25,038 nucleotides of DNA, taken from positions 1 through 25,038 of the IMG/VR virus record IMGVR_UViG_3300047564_002836; one strand, written 5' to 3'. The notes beneath the pieces were generated by a model. The model ran no database searches, had not been told where the DNA came from, and saw nothing but the letters and a program-made list of their open reading frames with translations. This document shows positions 11,201 through 15,199 of this stretch, in pieces. Numbering within the stretch: position 1 is the first letter of the stretch; every line of letters begins with the position of its first letter. The DNA is from a virus. Made by a program: the position numbers and the translations under genes.

Positions 11201-13118
11201 TGGAACAACTGGAACTTCGGGTAGTAGTGGTTTAAATGGTACATTCTTTGGAAGTTCGGGTACTTCAGGTTCAACTGGAACCTCTGGTTCATCTGGTTCA
11301 TCTGGTGGTAATGGAACTTCGGGTTCAGCTGGTTCGTCTGGTTCATCGGGTTCTTCTGGCTTAAATGGTACATTCTTTGGAACTTCAGGTACGTCTGGAA
11401 CTTCTGGTAGTTCTGGTTCAACTGGAACTTCTGGTTCAACTGGAACTAGTGGAACAACTGGCTCTGCGGGTACAAGCGGACAGGATGGTACATTCTTTGG
11501 TTCAAGTGGAACTGCTGGTTCTTCTGGAACTTCGGGTTCTTCTGGAACATCATCTACCGCTGGTACTTCTGGTATAACTGGTTCAGCGGGAACAAGTGGT
11601 TTAGATGGTACATTCTTTGGAAGTTCAGGTACAACTGGTACTTCGGGTACAAGCGGAAGTGGAACATCGGGTTCATCTGGTTCTTCGGGTACAAACGGAA
11701 CAACTGGCTCTTCAGGTACAAGCGGACAAGATGGAACCTATTTTGGTTCTTCGGGTTCTTCGGGTACTTCTGGTGCTGGAACCTCTGGTTCTTCTGGTTC
11801 AACTGGAACCGATGGTACATCTGGTACAAGCGGTTTAGATGGTACATTCTTTGGAACTTCTGGAACTTCAGGTTCAGATGGAACAAGTGGAACTTCTGGT
11901 GCTGGAACATCGGGTTCCTCTGGAAGTACTGGGACAAGTGGAACAAGCGGACAGGATGGAACATTCTTTGGAAGTAGTGGAACCTCTGGTTCAAGTGGAA
12001 GTAGTGGTTTAGGTTCAGATGGTACTTCAGGTACTACTGGAACTTCGGGTTCTTCTGGTTTAGATGGAACCTTCTTTGGTTCTTCAGGTACCTCTGGTTC
12101 ATCTGGTACTACTGGAACAACTGGAACTGGTGGTTCGTCTGGAACAACTGGAACTTCGGGTTCTTCTGGTTTAGATGGAACATTCTTTGGTACAAATGGT
12201 TCTTCGGGTACATCGGGTTCAAGCGGTTCATCTGGTTCAAATGGTACTTCTGGAACAACTGGAACTTCGGGTAGTAGTGGTTTGGATGGTACATTCTTTG
12301 GGTCATCGGGTACTGCTGGTTCATCGGGTACAACTGGAACTTCTGGGACAGGTGGTTCATCTGGCACCACAGGTACTTCGGGTTCGTCTGGTTTAGATGG
12401 TACATTCTTTGGGTCATCGGGTACATCATCAACTTCGGGCACTTCGGGTACTTCCGCAAGTGGTACATCAGGTACCTCTGGATTAGGTACAAATGGTTCT
12501 TCTGGTACAAGTGGTGATGGAACTTCTGGTTCATCTGGTACTAATGGTGTAAATGGTACTTCTGGATTGGATGGTACTTCTGGATTAGATGGGAGTTCGG
12601 GTATAAATGGAACCTCTGGTTCATCTGGAGTGAGTGGAACTGCTGGTAGTGGTGGTTCGTCCGGTACATCGTTAAACGTAAACGGAACTACCGATAATGG
12701 TGTCCTTACATTTATCAACTCAAGCGGACAATTACAAGTAGAACCTAACCTCACATTTGATGGTTCAGTATTGACTGTAACCTCACATGTATCACCTGTA
12801 ACTTATAGAGAAACATACTCAAACTTAGGAACGGGCGGTTCAGTAACGGTAGATTTATCAACCGCAAACAACTTTACGAGAACTGCGAATGGAAACTCAA
12901 CATTCACATTCTCAAATCCTCCATCAGGTAAAGCATTTGGTTTTACATTGGCCCTTACAAACGGAGGTGCGTACACTATCACTTGGCCAGGTAGTGTAAA
13001 TTGGGCTAGTGGAACAGCACCACTATTGACTTCAAGCGGAGTTGATATTTTGGTGTTCTATACTTATGATGGAGGAACCTCATACTACGGATTCCTCGTA
13101 GGTAGAGATATGAGTTAA
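2256..13118 (+). CDS. Giant modular tail fibre protein with Gly-X-Y rod
   Basis: A single uninterrupted frame of 3620 residues starting MAKSNLLSGRVKPQDPKN. Modules in order: a short N-terminal segment; GSFTG/GSFSG repeats (about 72-185); about 24 beta-repeat units of some 76 residues (about 190-1980) built on SGSVTASVSPNFGFRV, GSEFTGSVDVSGS and GDGSGLFNIPRSAL; a cupredoxin-like domain among these units (about 1253-1365); an HNLDIEFPVVQIYE domain (about 2020-2090); SASYALTASYALN segments; a Gly-X-Y region (2326-3472); and a C-terminal beta domain with GGAYTITWPGSVNW and VDILVFYTYDGG (about 3473-3620). The C-terminal module and repeat styles are typical of marine phage tail fibres. It most likely forms a long, probably trimeric, host-contact fibre; oligomeric state and receptor cannot be seen. 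The only cysteine I find is in the cupredoxin-like domain. The spacing from AGGAA to the ATG is long (15 bases). Confidence 0.85.
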   Translation: MAKSNLLSGRVKPQDPKNVSPDRYEFLDLQNAEPNFGVPDFSASLSGSPAILVSDDQGNRGFVRSLDLDRASGAFTGSFSGSSELSGSFTGSFTGSAELTGSLFGFVGGNASLTGSFTGSFSGEVNAETVVANEITASFFGLATLSGSFSGSFAGDVSGSLSGSFLGDGSGSFSGSFQGDGSELRDVKILESGSARAQISPDGGLNVNTNTTILGNLYVSESIYAEQLIVSYISSSIIYSSGSNIFGDALSDKQEFTGSVQVQTELKVGFVTASSYTGSFTGAFQGDGSQLTNLPASEQSISATRIGSGSVTASADPNAGILINSKLQVTGSAEFKSSVSASIFTGSGAGLYDIPRSALTEDALLSAFIASGSVTASVSPNFGFRVESAQSGSQITGSVRVSGSIFVSGSGIIQAFSGSFFSGSGEGLSNIPRSAISDLDTSRIFSGSVTASVSPNFGFRVESLNSGSEFTGSVDVSGSIFIPSGSGVFSGSGAGLFDIPRSALTEDALLSSLISSGSVTASVSPNFGFRVISVGSGSQFTGSINASGSVSSSLFRGDGSGLFNIPLSALSELVEQAFQIATGSVTASVDSQRGFVVKSFDSGSEFTGSVKISGSLIVGDNISSSIVSTNILNVNQVSASFFSGSGRDLFDIPRSALTQDALITSLISSGSVTASVDPAYGFRFEGKLNTAGEFSAQFSSSVKISASLDVNGGITGSSGLFGLISASNIYGTNISGSFEGDGSRLTNLPDTEFAVQAKRIATGSLTASVKEAVGFVVEGINDFFQPVKSEFSGSVFVSSSISASLFRGDGSGLFNIPFSALSEELARISSGSVTASAIPDQGFVVESANSGSTFTGSLFVSGNVVIPSGSGYFSGSGEGLFNIPRTALTQDALISSFIASGSVTASVSPNFGFQVKSAESGSEFTGSVDVSGSVIAQFFVGDGSQLINVPSTVAPQIASGSVTASVSPQFGFRVESAVSGSQLTGSLRVSGSIFLGSGSLFSGSGAGLFDIPRSAISDLDTSRIFSGSVTASTSPNFGFQVFSFESGSKFSGSLYIDSSSFIVADGSNLRNIPRSALTEDALLSSFITSGSVTASVSPVFGFRVESADGGSEFSGSVDISGSISASLFVGDGSGLFNIPQSALSEEVFRIASGSVTASVSPTYGFRVESEASGSEFTGSVDLSGSLTVTAGIISGDGSGLTNIPLAALSDATIVATKISSGSATASIDPINGFVSNVGGKFSGSFIVSSSARALTQSEIGTFFYITNDGSSNYVFSGSIEGVDPILTLVRGITYTFDVDASGHPFWFQTTAGGYNSNNVILDGVINAGDDSGSITFALTGSLPNTIYYVCQNHSSMGGTINIIDALYQDPYITFIGDTLISGGLEVQSSVSASMFTGSGRGLYDIPFSALSEDAPRIASGSVTASVSPDLGFVVLSTDSGSTFTGSLFVSGNIVIPSGSGYFSGSGEGLFNIPRSALTPDALVSAQIASGSVTASVTPDEGFRVISVDSGSQFSGSLFVSGGIIQLESGSFFSGSGEGLFNIPRSALTPDALVAALIGSGSATASVSSGDTFIVTTAKTGSEIGSEFTGSVSVSGSITAFTFIGDGSQLTNVQAAASPLIASGSVTASAESAERFQVITAATGSQIGSEFTGSVEISGSINVVSGIISGDGSGITNINIANLAIDSSRIFTGSVTASVDKDGFFRVENHDENINFGSVTSEFSGSVYVSESIYARFFVGDGSQLQNVQASAAPRIASGSVTASVSPNFGFVVQSPQSGSEFTGSVNISGSISASLFIGDGSGLFNIPPESIEGLELFKINSGSGVAIIDPTKLDVNVPITAARYDGDGSGLFNIPAESLVDLQLDRITSGSVSAIISPNKGLEVNTKVQISQSLNVSGGLFVTGGNIVAASGSAYFGDGSGLTNITIANLAFETSLLQSGSAIAQISPNLGLQINISTSIDGNLTATTITGSEFVFSPLISGGLLGTYTFQGEGPTASADYDILRYDEARGYYVPQPEFSLTETVAFSNVSTLTIVHNLDIEFPVVQIYETGSMAQIIPDLIETLDADTIRVTFAGNTSGHVVIGSGGSVISGTIQGDRVLGTVNSASYAVIAETARTVTGFDSASLAALSSSLGDTTQYVRNNQTSSMAVFSAVSASYALTASYALNAGAGGGGTDLFVYYTSSLVKTETAKINFSGSGVVVTPSGSDGVLVTITGGGGAGGTSDTASYILSSDVDGPLGMDSITFALSAITASYALNSAGSDTSSFLNVNTDQTINASLTISGSLGVTGSVYLGSLPSGSADDVVVWNSTTKKLERRNIAAAQGSSGSSGTAGSEGTSGSSGTSGTSGSSGTSGTNGSSGSSGSSGSSGSSGSSGSSGSTGSSGSSGSSGSSGSSGSSGSSGSSGTSGTSGSSGSSGSSGTSGTSGTSGTSGSSGSSGSSGTTGSSGTTGSSGTTGSSGTSGSSGTSGTSGTSGTSGTSGSSGTTGSAGTSGTSATSGTSGTSGTSGTSGTSGTSGTSGSSGSSGSGGTSGTSGSSGTSGSSGTSATSGTSGTTGSSGTSATSGSSGTSGTSGSTGSGGSSGSSGSGGSSGTSGTSGTSGSGGTSGSSGTSATSGSGGSAGTSGSGGTSGTSGSSGTSGSSGTSGSSGTGGTGGSAGTSGTSGTSGTSGTSGTSGTTGSSGTTGSSGTTGSSGSSGSSGTSGSGGTAGTSGTSGSAGSSGTTGSSGTTGSSGTTGSSGTSGSSGSSGSSGSSGSSGSSGTTGSSGTTGSSGTSGSSGSSGTSGTDGTSGSSGSSGSSGTTGSSGSSGSSGTSGSSGTSGTDGTSGSSGSSGSSGTTGSSGTTGSDGSSGSSGSSGTSGTDGTSGSSGTSGSSGSTGSAGTSGLDGTFFGSSGTSGSSGSSGTSGSSGSSGTTGSAGTSGLDGTFFGSSGTSGSTGTSGSSGTTGTSGTTGTSGSSGLDGTFFGSSGTSGSSGTAGTSGSSGTTGTSGSSGLNGTFFGSSGTSGSTGTSGSSGSSGGNGTSGSAGSSGSSGSSGLNGTFFGTSGTSGTSGSSGSTGTSGSTGTSGTTGSAGTSGQDGTFFGSSGTAGSSGTSGSSGTSSTAGTSGITGSAGTSGLDGTFFGSSGTTGTSGTSGSGTSGSSGSSGTNGTTGSSGTSGQDGTYFGSSGSSGTSGAGTSGSSGSTGTDGTSGTSGLDGTFFGTSGTSGSDGTSGTSGAGTSGSSGSTGTSGTSGQDGTFFGSSGTSGSSGSSGLGSDGTSGTTGTSGSSGLDGTFFGSSGTSGSSGTTGTTGTGGSSGTTGTSGSSGLDGTFFGTNGSSGTSGSSGSSGSNGTSGTTGTSGSSGLDGTFFGSSGTAGSSGTTGTSGTGGSSGTTGTSGSSGLDGTFFGSSGTSSTSGTSGTSASGTSGTSGLGTNGSSGTSGDGTSGSSGTNGVNGTSGLDGTSGLDGSSGINGTSGSSGVSGTAGSGGSSGTSLNVNGTTDNGVLTFINSSGQLQVEPNLTFDGSVLTVTSHVSPVTYRETYSNLGTGGSVTVDLSTANNFTRTANGNSTFTFSNPPSGKAFGFTLALTNGGAYTITWPGSVNWASGTAPLLTSSGVDILVFYTYDGGTSYYGFLVGRDMS
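2470..2812 (+). repeat. GSFTG/GSFSG short protein repeats at the fibre N-terminus
   Basis: The translated stretch holds at least ten GSF(T/S)G or GSL-type units, such as TGSFTGSFTGSAELTGS and SGSFSGSFAGDVSGSLS, with the larger spacers FVGGNAS and EVNAETVVANEITASFF. The short protein at 14516-14845 carries the same TGSFTGSFTGSFKG pattern. A beta-solenoid or trimeric beta-spiral is a reasonable structural guess. Confidence 0.75.
2823..8200 (+). repeat. About 24 beta-repeat units in the fibre shaft
   Basis: Each unit starts with a (S/T)GSVTAS motif, continues with SPxFGFRVESAxSGSEFTGS and a VSGSI strand, then (G/S)GDGSGLFNIPRSALSE, and ends in an RI or LI pair before the next unit. Mean spacing is about 228 bases (76 residues), ranging from about 48 to 115 residues except where the cupredoxin-like domain adds more. 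The first unit contains the YISSSIIYSSGSNIFGD segment seen also in the second giant fibre (near 15775-15830). End units (from about 7720) are more divergent, suggesting internal units expanded or were homogenised. Confidence 0.85.
6012..6347 (+). other. Cupredoxin-like domain within the fibre shaft
   Basis: Residues about 1253-1365 break the shaft repeat pattern. They carry ILTLVRGITYTFDVDASGHP, then SGSITFALTGSLPNTIYYVC and QNHSSMGGTINI. His1303, Cys1350, His1353 and Met1356 stand where type 1 copper ligands occur in cupredoxins; the C-x2-H-x2-M spacing is that of amicyanin. Whether copper is bound is unknown. From memory, similar YYxCxxHxxMGG stretches occur in some other marine phage structural proteins. 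Confidence 0.7.
8313..8520 (+). other. HNL-type beta domain of phage fibres
   Basis: Residues about 2020-2088 contain LTIVHNLDIEFPVVQIYE, then MAQIIPDLIETLDADTIRV and TFAGNTSGHVVIG. From memory this pattern (HNL, then V-Q-V-Y, I-P-D, T-V-T-F, S-G-x-V-V-I) is a common small module in tail fibre and baseplate-attached proteins. It ends the shaft repeats and precedes the segment with ASYALTASYALN. Confidence 0.6.
9231..12671 (+). repeat. 1147-residue Gly-X-Y rod, Ser/Thr-rich and proline-free
   Basis: Residues 2326-3472 place Gly at nearly every third position with Ser, Thr or Ala between (GSSGTSGSSGTTG style). No proline was seen. Occasional Gly-to-Ala or Ser changes keep the register, as in GTSATSG at about 9738, 9891, 9937 and 10089. 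Three parts are visible: a nearly pure part (9231-10904), a part with regular DGTFFG breaks (10905-12410), and a tail with GLDGTSG, GINGTSG and GDGTSG. It could form a collagen-like triple helix or a polyglycine-II bundle; sequence alone does not decide. Confidence 0.9.
10905..12410 (+). repeat. 14 modules of about 37 residues marked by (D/N)GT(F/Y)FG
   Basis: The break motif starts at 10905, 11016, 11127, 11229, 11358, 11478, 11598, 11724, 11832, 11949, 12057, 12168, 12279 and 12390. Five of the 13 spacings are exactly 111 bases (37 residues); the others are 102-129. The usual form is G(L/Q)(D/N)GTFFG, with one TYF copy at 11724. Each break adds one residue to the Gly-X-Y register, and modules starting at 11598, 11724, 11832 and 11949 also carry a one-residue deletion (GSG, GAG or GLG) that restores it. 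Confidence 0.9.
12672..13115 (+). other. C-terminal beta domain of the first giant fibre
   Basis: Residues about 3473-3620 start with the junction LNVNGTTDNGVLTFINSSG and PNLTFDGSVLTVTS, then SGKAFGFTLALTNGGAYTIT and a VDILVFYTYDGGTSYYGF end. The junction is repeated after the Gly-rich rod of the second giant fibre (GTTDNGVITL, NLTFNGTLLTVTG), so the same adapter follows both rods. The TITWPGSVNW and VDILVF parts are familiar from tail fibre C-termini in other phages. Confidence 0.7.
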
Positions 13119-13135
13119 TAATAGTTATAGAATAT

Positions 13136-14026
13136 ATGGCAACAATAGCAAGAAGATTAGTCCCATCAGAAGAAGGTGCAGCAGTTCCATTCCAAATTGG
13201 AGTAACGGTAACCGCAGGTCAAACCTTTACACTTCCAATTGCGGACTATGGTGCACTGGTTCCCAACTTTGTGGTGAATTGGGGTGATGGAAATGAAAGT
13301 ACAGTTACATCATCAACCGATGCGGATAGAATACACACTTATGCATCATCTGGAACCTATACAATAACCATCTCTGGTTTGATGCCATCATTCAAAGTGA
13401 ATAACAATTCAGCTATTAGATTACTCATAACTTCAATTATTGATTTTGGTAGAGTGGGATTGAGATTGTTGGACTTTTATGGATGTTCTAGCATTACATC
13501 AATTCCTGCATCCGGTACAATGGCAGCTGGATATCAAGGTTTGAATGAGATTGTATCATTTGCTGGTTTTATGAGGGGAACCTCAATATCAACAATTCCA
13601 TCGGATTTGTTTCAATATGCAACCAGAGTATCCGTTTTTTCCGATATTTTCTCATTTACAACAATTACTTCTATTCCTTCGGGATTATTTGATAATTGTG
13701 GTGATGCAACTTCATTTGCATCGGCATTCAACCAATGTACTTCATTGAGTTCATATCCATCGGATTTGTTTGATAATTGTCCAAATGTGGTAAACTTTTC
13801 ATCAACATTCCGAAACTGCCGTTCACTAACCGCACCACTTCAATTTACCAATAATACTGCGGTAACTGTATTTACTAATGTGTACAATATGGTTTCTTCT
13901 ACAAACTCAATGGCTGGAACTGCACCTGAAATTTGGTTAAGAGTTCCAACTCCAGTGGGAACCGATGCATTTAACAATTGTTTTGGATTATCAAACTACG
14001 CAGCAATACCTTCTAACTTCAAATAA
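13136..14026 (+). CDS. PKD-like plus BspA-type leucine-rich repeat protein, possible adhesin
   Basis: A 296-residue protein starting MATIARRLVPSEEG, 17 bases after the giant fibre gene, with no clear ribosome site. Residues about 21-82 look like a PKD-type beta domain: VNWGDG at 48-53, then RIHTYASSGTYTITISG. Residues about 115-296 hold BspA-like (DUF285-like) leucine-rich repeats, for example CSSITSIPAS, STIPSDLF, ITSIPSGLFDNC, SFASAFNQCTSLSSYPSD and FSSTFRNCRSLTAP. Such repeats are known in surface proteins that bind other cells or matrix. No signal peptide is visible, as expected for a virion part. The place between a fibre and a chaperone gene suggests a tip or accessory host-recognition protein; this is inference. 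Confidence 0.75.
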   Translation: MATIARRLVPSEEGAAVPFQIGVTVTAGQTFTLPIADYGALVPNFVVNWGDGNESTVTSSTDADRIHTYASSGTYTITISGLMPSFKVNNNSAIRLLITSIIDFGRVGLRLLDFYGCSSITSIPASGTMAAGYQGLNEIVSFAGFMRGTSISTIPSDLFQYATRVSVFSDIFSFTTITSIPSGLFDNCGDATSFASAFNQCTSLSSYPSDLFDNCPNVVNFSSTFRNCRSLTAPLQFTNNTAVTVFTNVYNMVSSTNSMAGTAPEIWLRVPTPVGTDAFNNCFGLSNYAAIPSNFK

Positions 14027-14028
14027 AG

Positions 14029-14475
14029 ATGATGTATTTAAGAATTAAAGATGGAGTTATTACTTATCCATATTCAGTTCAACAATTGAAAGTGGATGAG
14101 TATAATACATCCTTTCCAAAAGATTTGACAACTCAAATATTAGAAGAGTGGGGAGTTTATAAAGTTAGCAGAACTCCAAAACCAAACGATTACACAAAAA
14201 CAATAACCGAAGGAACTCCACAATTAGTAGATGGTTCTTATGTTCAGATTTGGGATGAAGTGGATGCAACTCAATCGGAAATTGATGCAAGAATAGAAGA
14301 TAAGTGGGAAGAGGTTAGACTATTGAGAAACGAACTACTTTTAGAGTGTGATTGGACCCAATTGGCGGATATCCCAACCGAAACAAAAGAGTTGTGGCAA
14401 ACTTATAGACAGGGGTTAAGAGATATAACATCACAATCAAATCCATTCTCAATTGTATGGCCTGTAAAACCATAA
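14029..14475 (+). CDS. Tail fibre/tail assembly chaperone-like protein (Phage_tail_APC type)
   Basis: A 148-residue protein starting two bases after the previous stop, so probably translated with it; the second ATG at 14032 is an equally possible start. The N-terminal part has DGVITYPYSVQQLKVDEYNT and EEWGVYKV. The C-terminal half has the signature VRLLRNELLLECDWTQLADI, then ELWQTYRQGLRDI and NPFSIVWPVKP. This matches the pattern (R-N-x-L-L, D-W-T-Q, W-x-x-Y-R-Q-x-L-R-D-I) of phage tail assembly chaperones, which in many phages follow the fibre gene they serve. Here it may serve the fibre or the LRR protein just upstream; the client is inferred. Confidence 0.8.
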   Translation: MMYLRIKDGVITYPYSVQQLKVDEYNTSFPKDLTTQILEEWGVYKVSRTPKPNDYTKTITEGTPQLVDGSYVQIWDEVDATQSEIDARIEDKWEEVRLLRNELLLECDWTQLADIPTETKELWQTYRQGLRDITSQSNPFSIVWPVKP

Positions 14476-14492
14476 AGAAAGATAAACTTTTA

Positions 14493-14500
14493 TATTTATA
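14493..14500. promoter_or_regulatory. TATTTATA motif before the second fibre cassette
   Basis: TATTTATA within TTTTATATTTATACAAAAG, 15 bases before the ATG at 14516. It is the third copy of the motif also found before 1325 and 2256. It marks the start of the second cassette of three genes, which is consistent with a promoter there, but activity and direction are unproven. Confidence 0.35.
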
Positions 14501-14515
14501 CAAAAGTAGTTCAAA

Positions 14516-14845
14516 ATGAGAATAGATAATCCCAGTTTTTCGGGCTCAATTACACAAGCACCCTCCGCTTATGCTGCATTGAGTGGCTCATTTACTGGTT
14601 CTTTCACAGGTTCATTTAAGGGTGAAATTGAAGTAACGGAAGCTGCTTTTGAACGATTGACCGTAACAAGGGAACTTACATTAGGTTCTTTTTCAAATGA
14701 TATACAACTAATAACCGGCTCAATGTTAATGAGTGGTTCAGTAGAGTTAGATGGTAATATAAATGTTATAAACGGAGGACAAGTACAAGTAGAAGGAGTA
14801 AATGTTTTGGATTCAGCCATAGCATTTGCAATAGCATTAGGATAA
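14516..14845 (+). CDS. Small GSFTG-repeat structural protein
   Basis: A 109-residue protein starting MRIDNPSFSGSITQAPSAYA. It contains LSGSFTGSFTGSFKG, the repeat found at the N-terminus of the first giant fibre, then beta-strand-like stretches (ITGSMLMSGSVELDGNINVI, GGQVQVEGVNV) and a hydrophobic end, SAIAFAIALG. The function is unknown. It could be a detached fibre N-terminal piece acting as an adapter for the giant fibre two genes downstream. The end segment is too short to call a membrane anchor. No good ribosome site precedes it; the next gene starts ten bases after its stop. Confidence 0.65.
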   Translation: MRIDNPSFSGSITQAPSAYAALSGSFTGSFTGSFKGEIEVTEAAFERLTVTRELTLGSFSNDIQLITGSMLMSGSVELDGNINVINGGQVQVEGVNVLDSAIAFAIALG

Positions 14846-14855
14846 AAAATAAGAA

Positions 14856-15188
14856 ATGGCAAATACTTTTAAAAATAGTGTAACTGGTTCAATTGGAACA
14901 ACAACCACAACAGTATATACGGCACCAAGCCAAACTGTGGCAACTGTAATTGGTGTAAATGTGGCAAATGTAATTTCACAAAATATTAGTGTAAGTGTTA
15001 TCATAGTTGATACTTCGGCATCACAAACACGATATTTAGTGAAGGATGCTTTAATAGTTCCTGGCAGTTCCACTGTATTGGTTGGGGGTGACCAAAAATT
15101 GGTTTTAGAAACAGGTGACTTGTTGAGGGTGGTTTCATCCGCAGCGGTATCGGCTGATGTTGTAGTTTCTGTTTTAGAAATATCATAA
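14856..15188 (+). CDS. Small beta-domain structural protein, relative of the gene at 1325
   Basis: A 110-residue protein starting MANTFKNSVTGSIGTTTTTV. It has YTAPSQTVATVIGVNVAN, VSVIIVDTSASQTRYLVKDA, and GSSTVLVGGDQKLVLETGDL ending VVVSVLEIS. This is a compact beta-sandwich-like pattern recalling small conserved proteins in T4-like cyanophage structural clusters. Its two halves correspond to the ends of the 291-residue product at 1325-2200 (YNTPAGVSTIVLSAQLTN; VAGKLVLEE and VILSILES), which has a long middle insert. It precedes the second giant fibre by 11 bases, as the longer relative precedes the first. The role is unknown; a fibre-attachment or fibre-base part is inferred. Confidence 0.7.
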   Translation: MANTFKNSVTGSIGTTTTTVYTAPSQTVATVIGVNVANVISQNISVSVIIVDTSASQTRYLVKDALIVPGSSTVLVGGDQKLVLETGDLLRVVSSAAVSADVVVSVLEIS

Positions 15189-15199
15189 AGTTCTGATTG

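Noticed and set aside
9231-12671. CRISPR array or simple microsatellite
   Set aside because: No conserved 25-40 base repeat with unique spacers is present. The periodicity is in the protein, with codons varied, and the frame is kept throughout.
13116-13140. Possible frameshift fusing the first giant fibre to the LRR protein
   Set aside because: The fibre ends with a complete C-terminal domain and TAA, and the next product has its own ATG and a different domain type. Two separate genes fit better.
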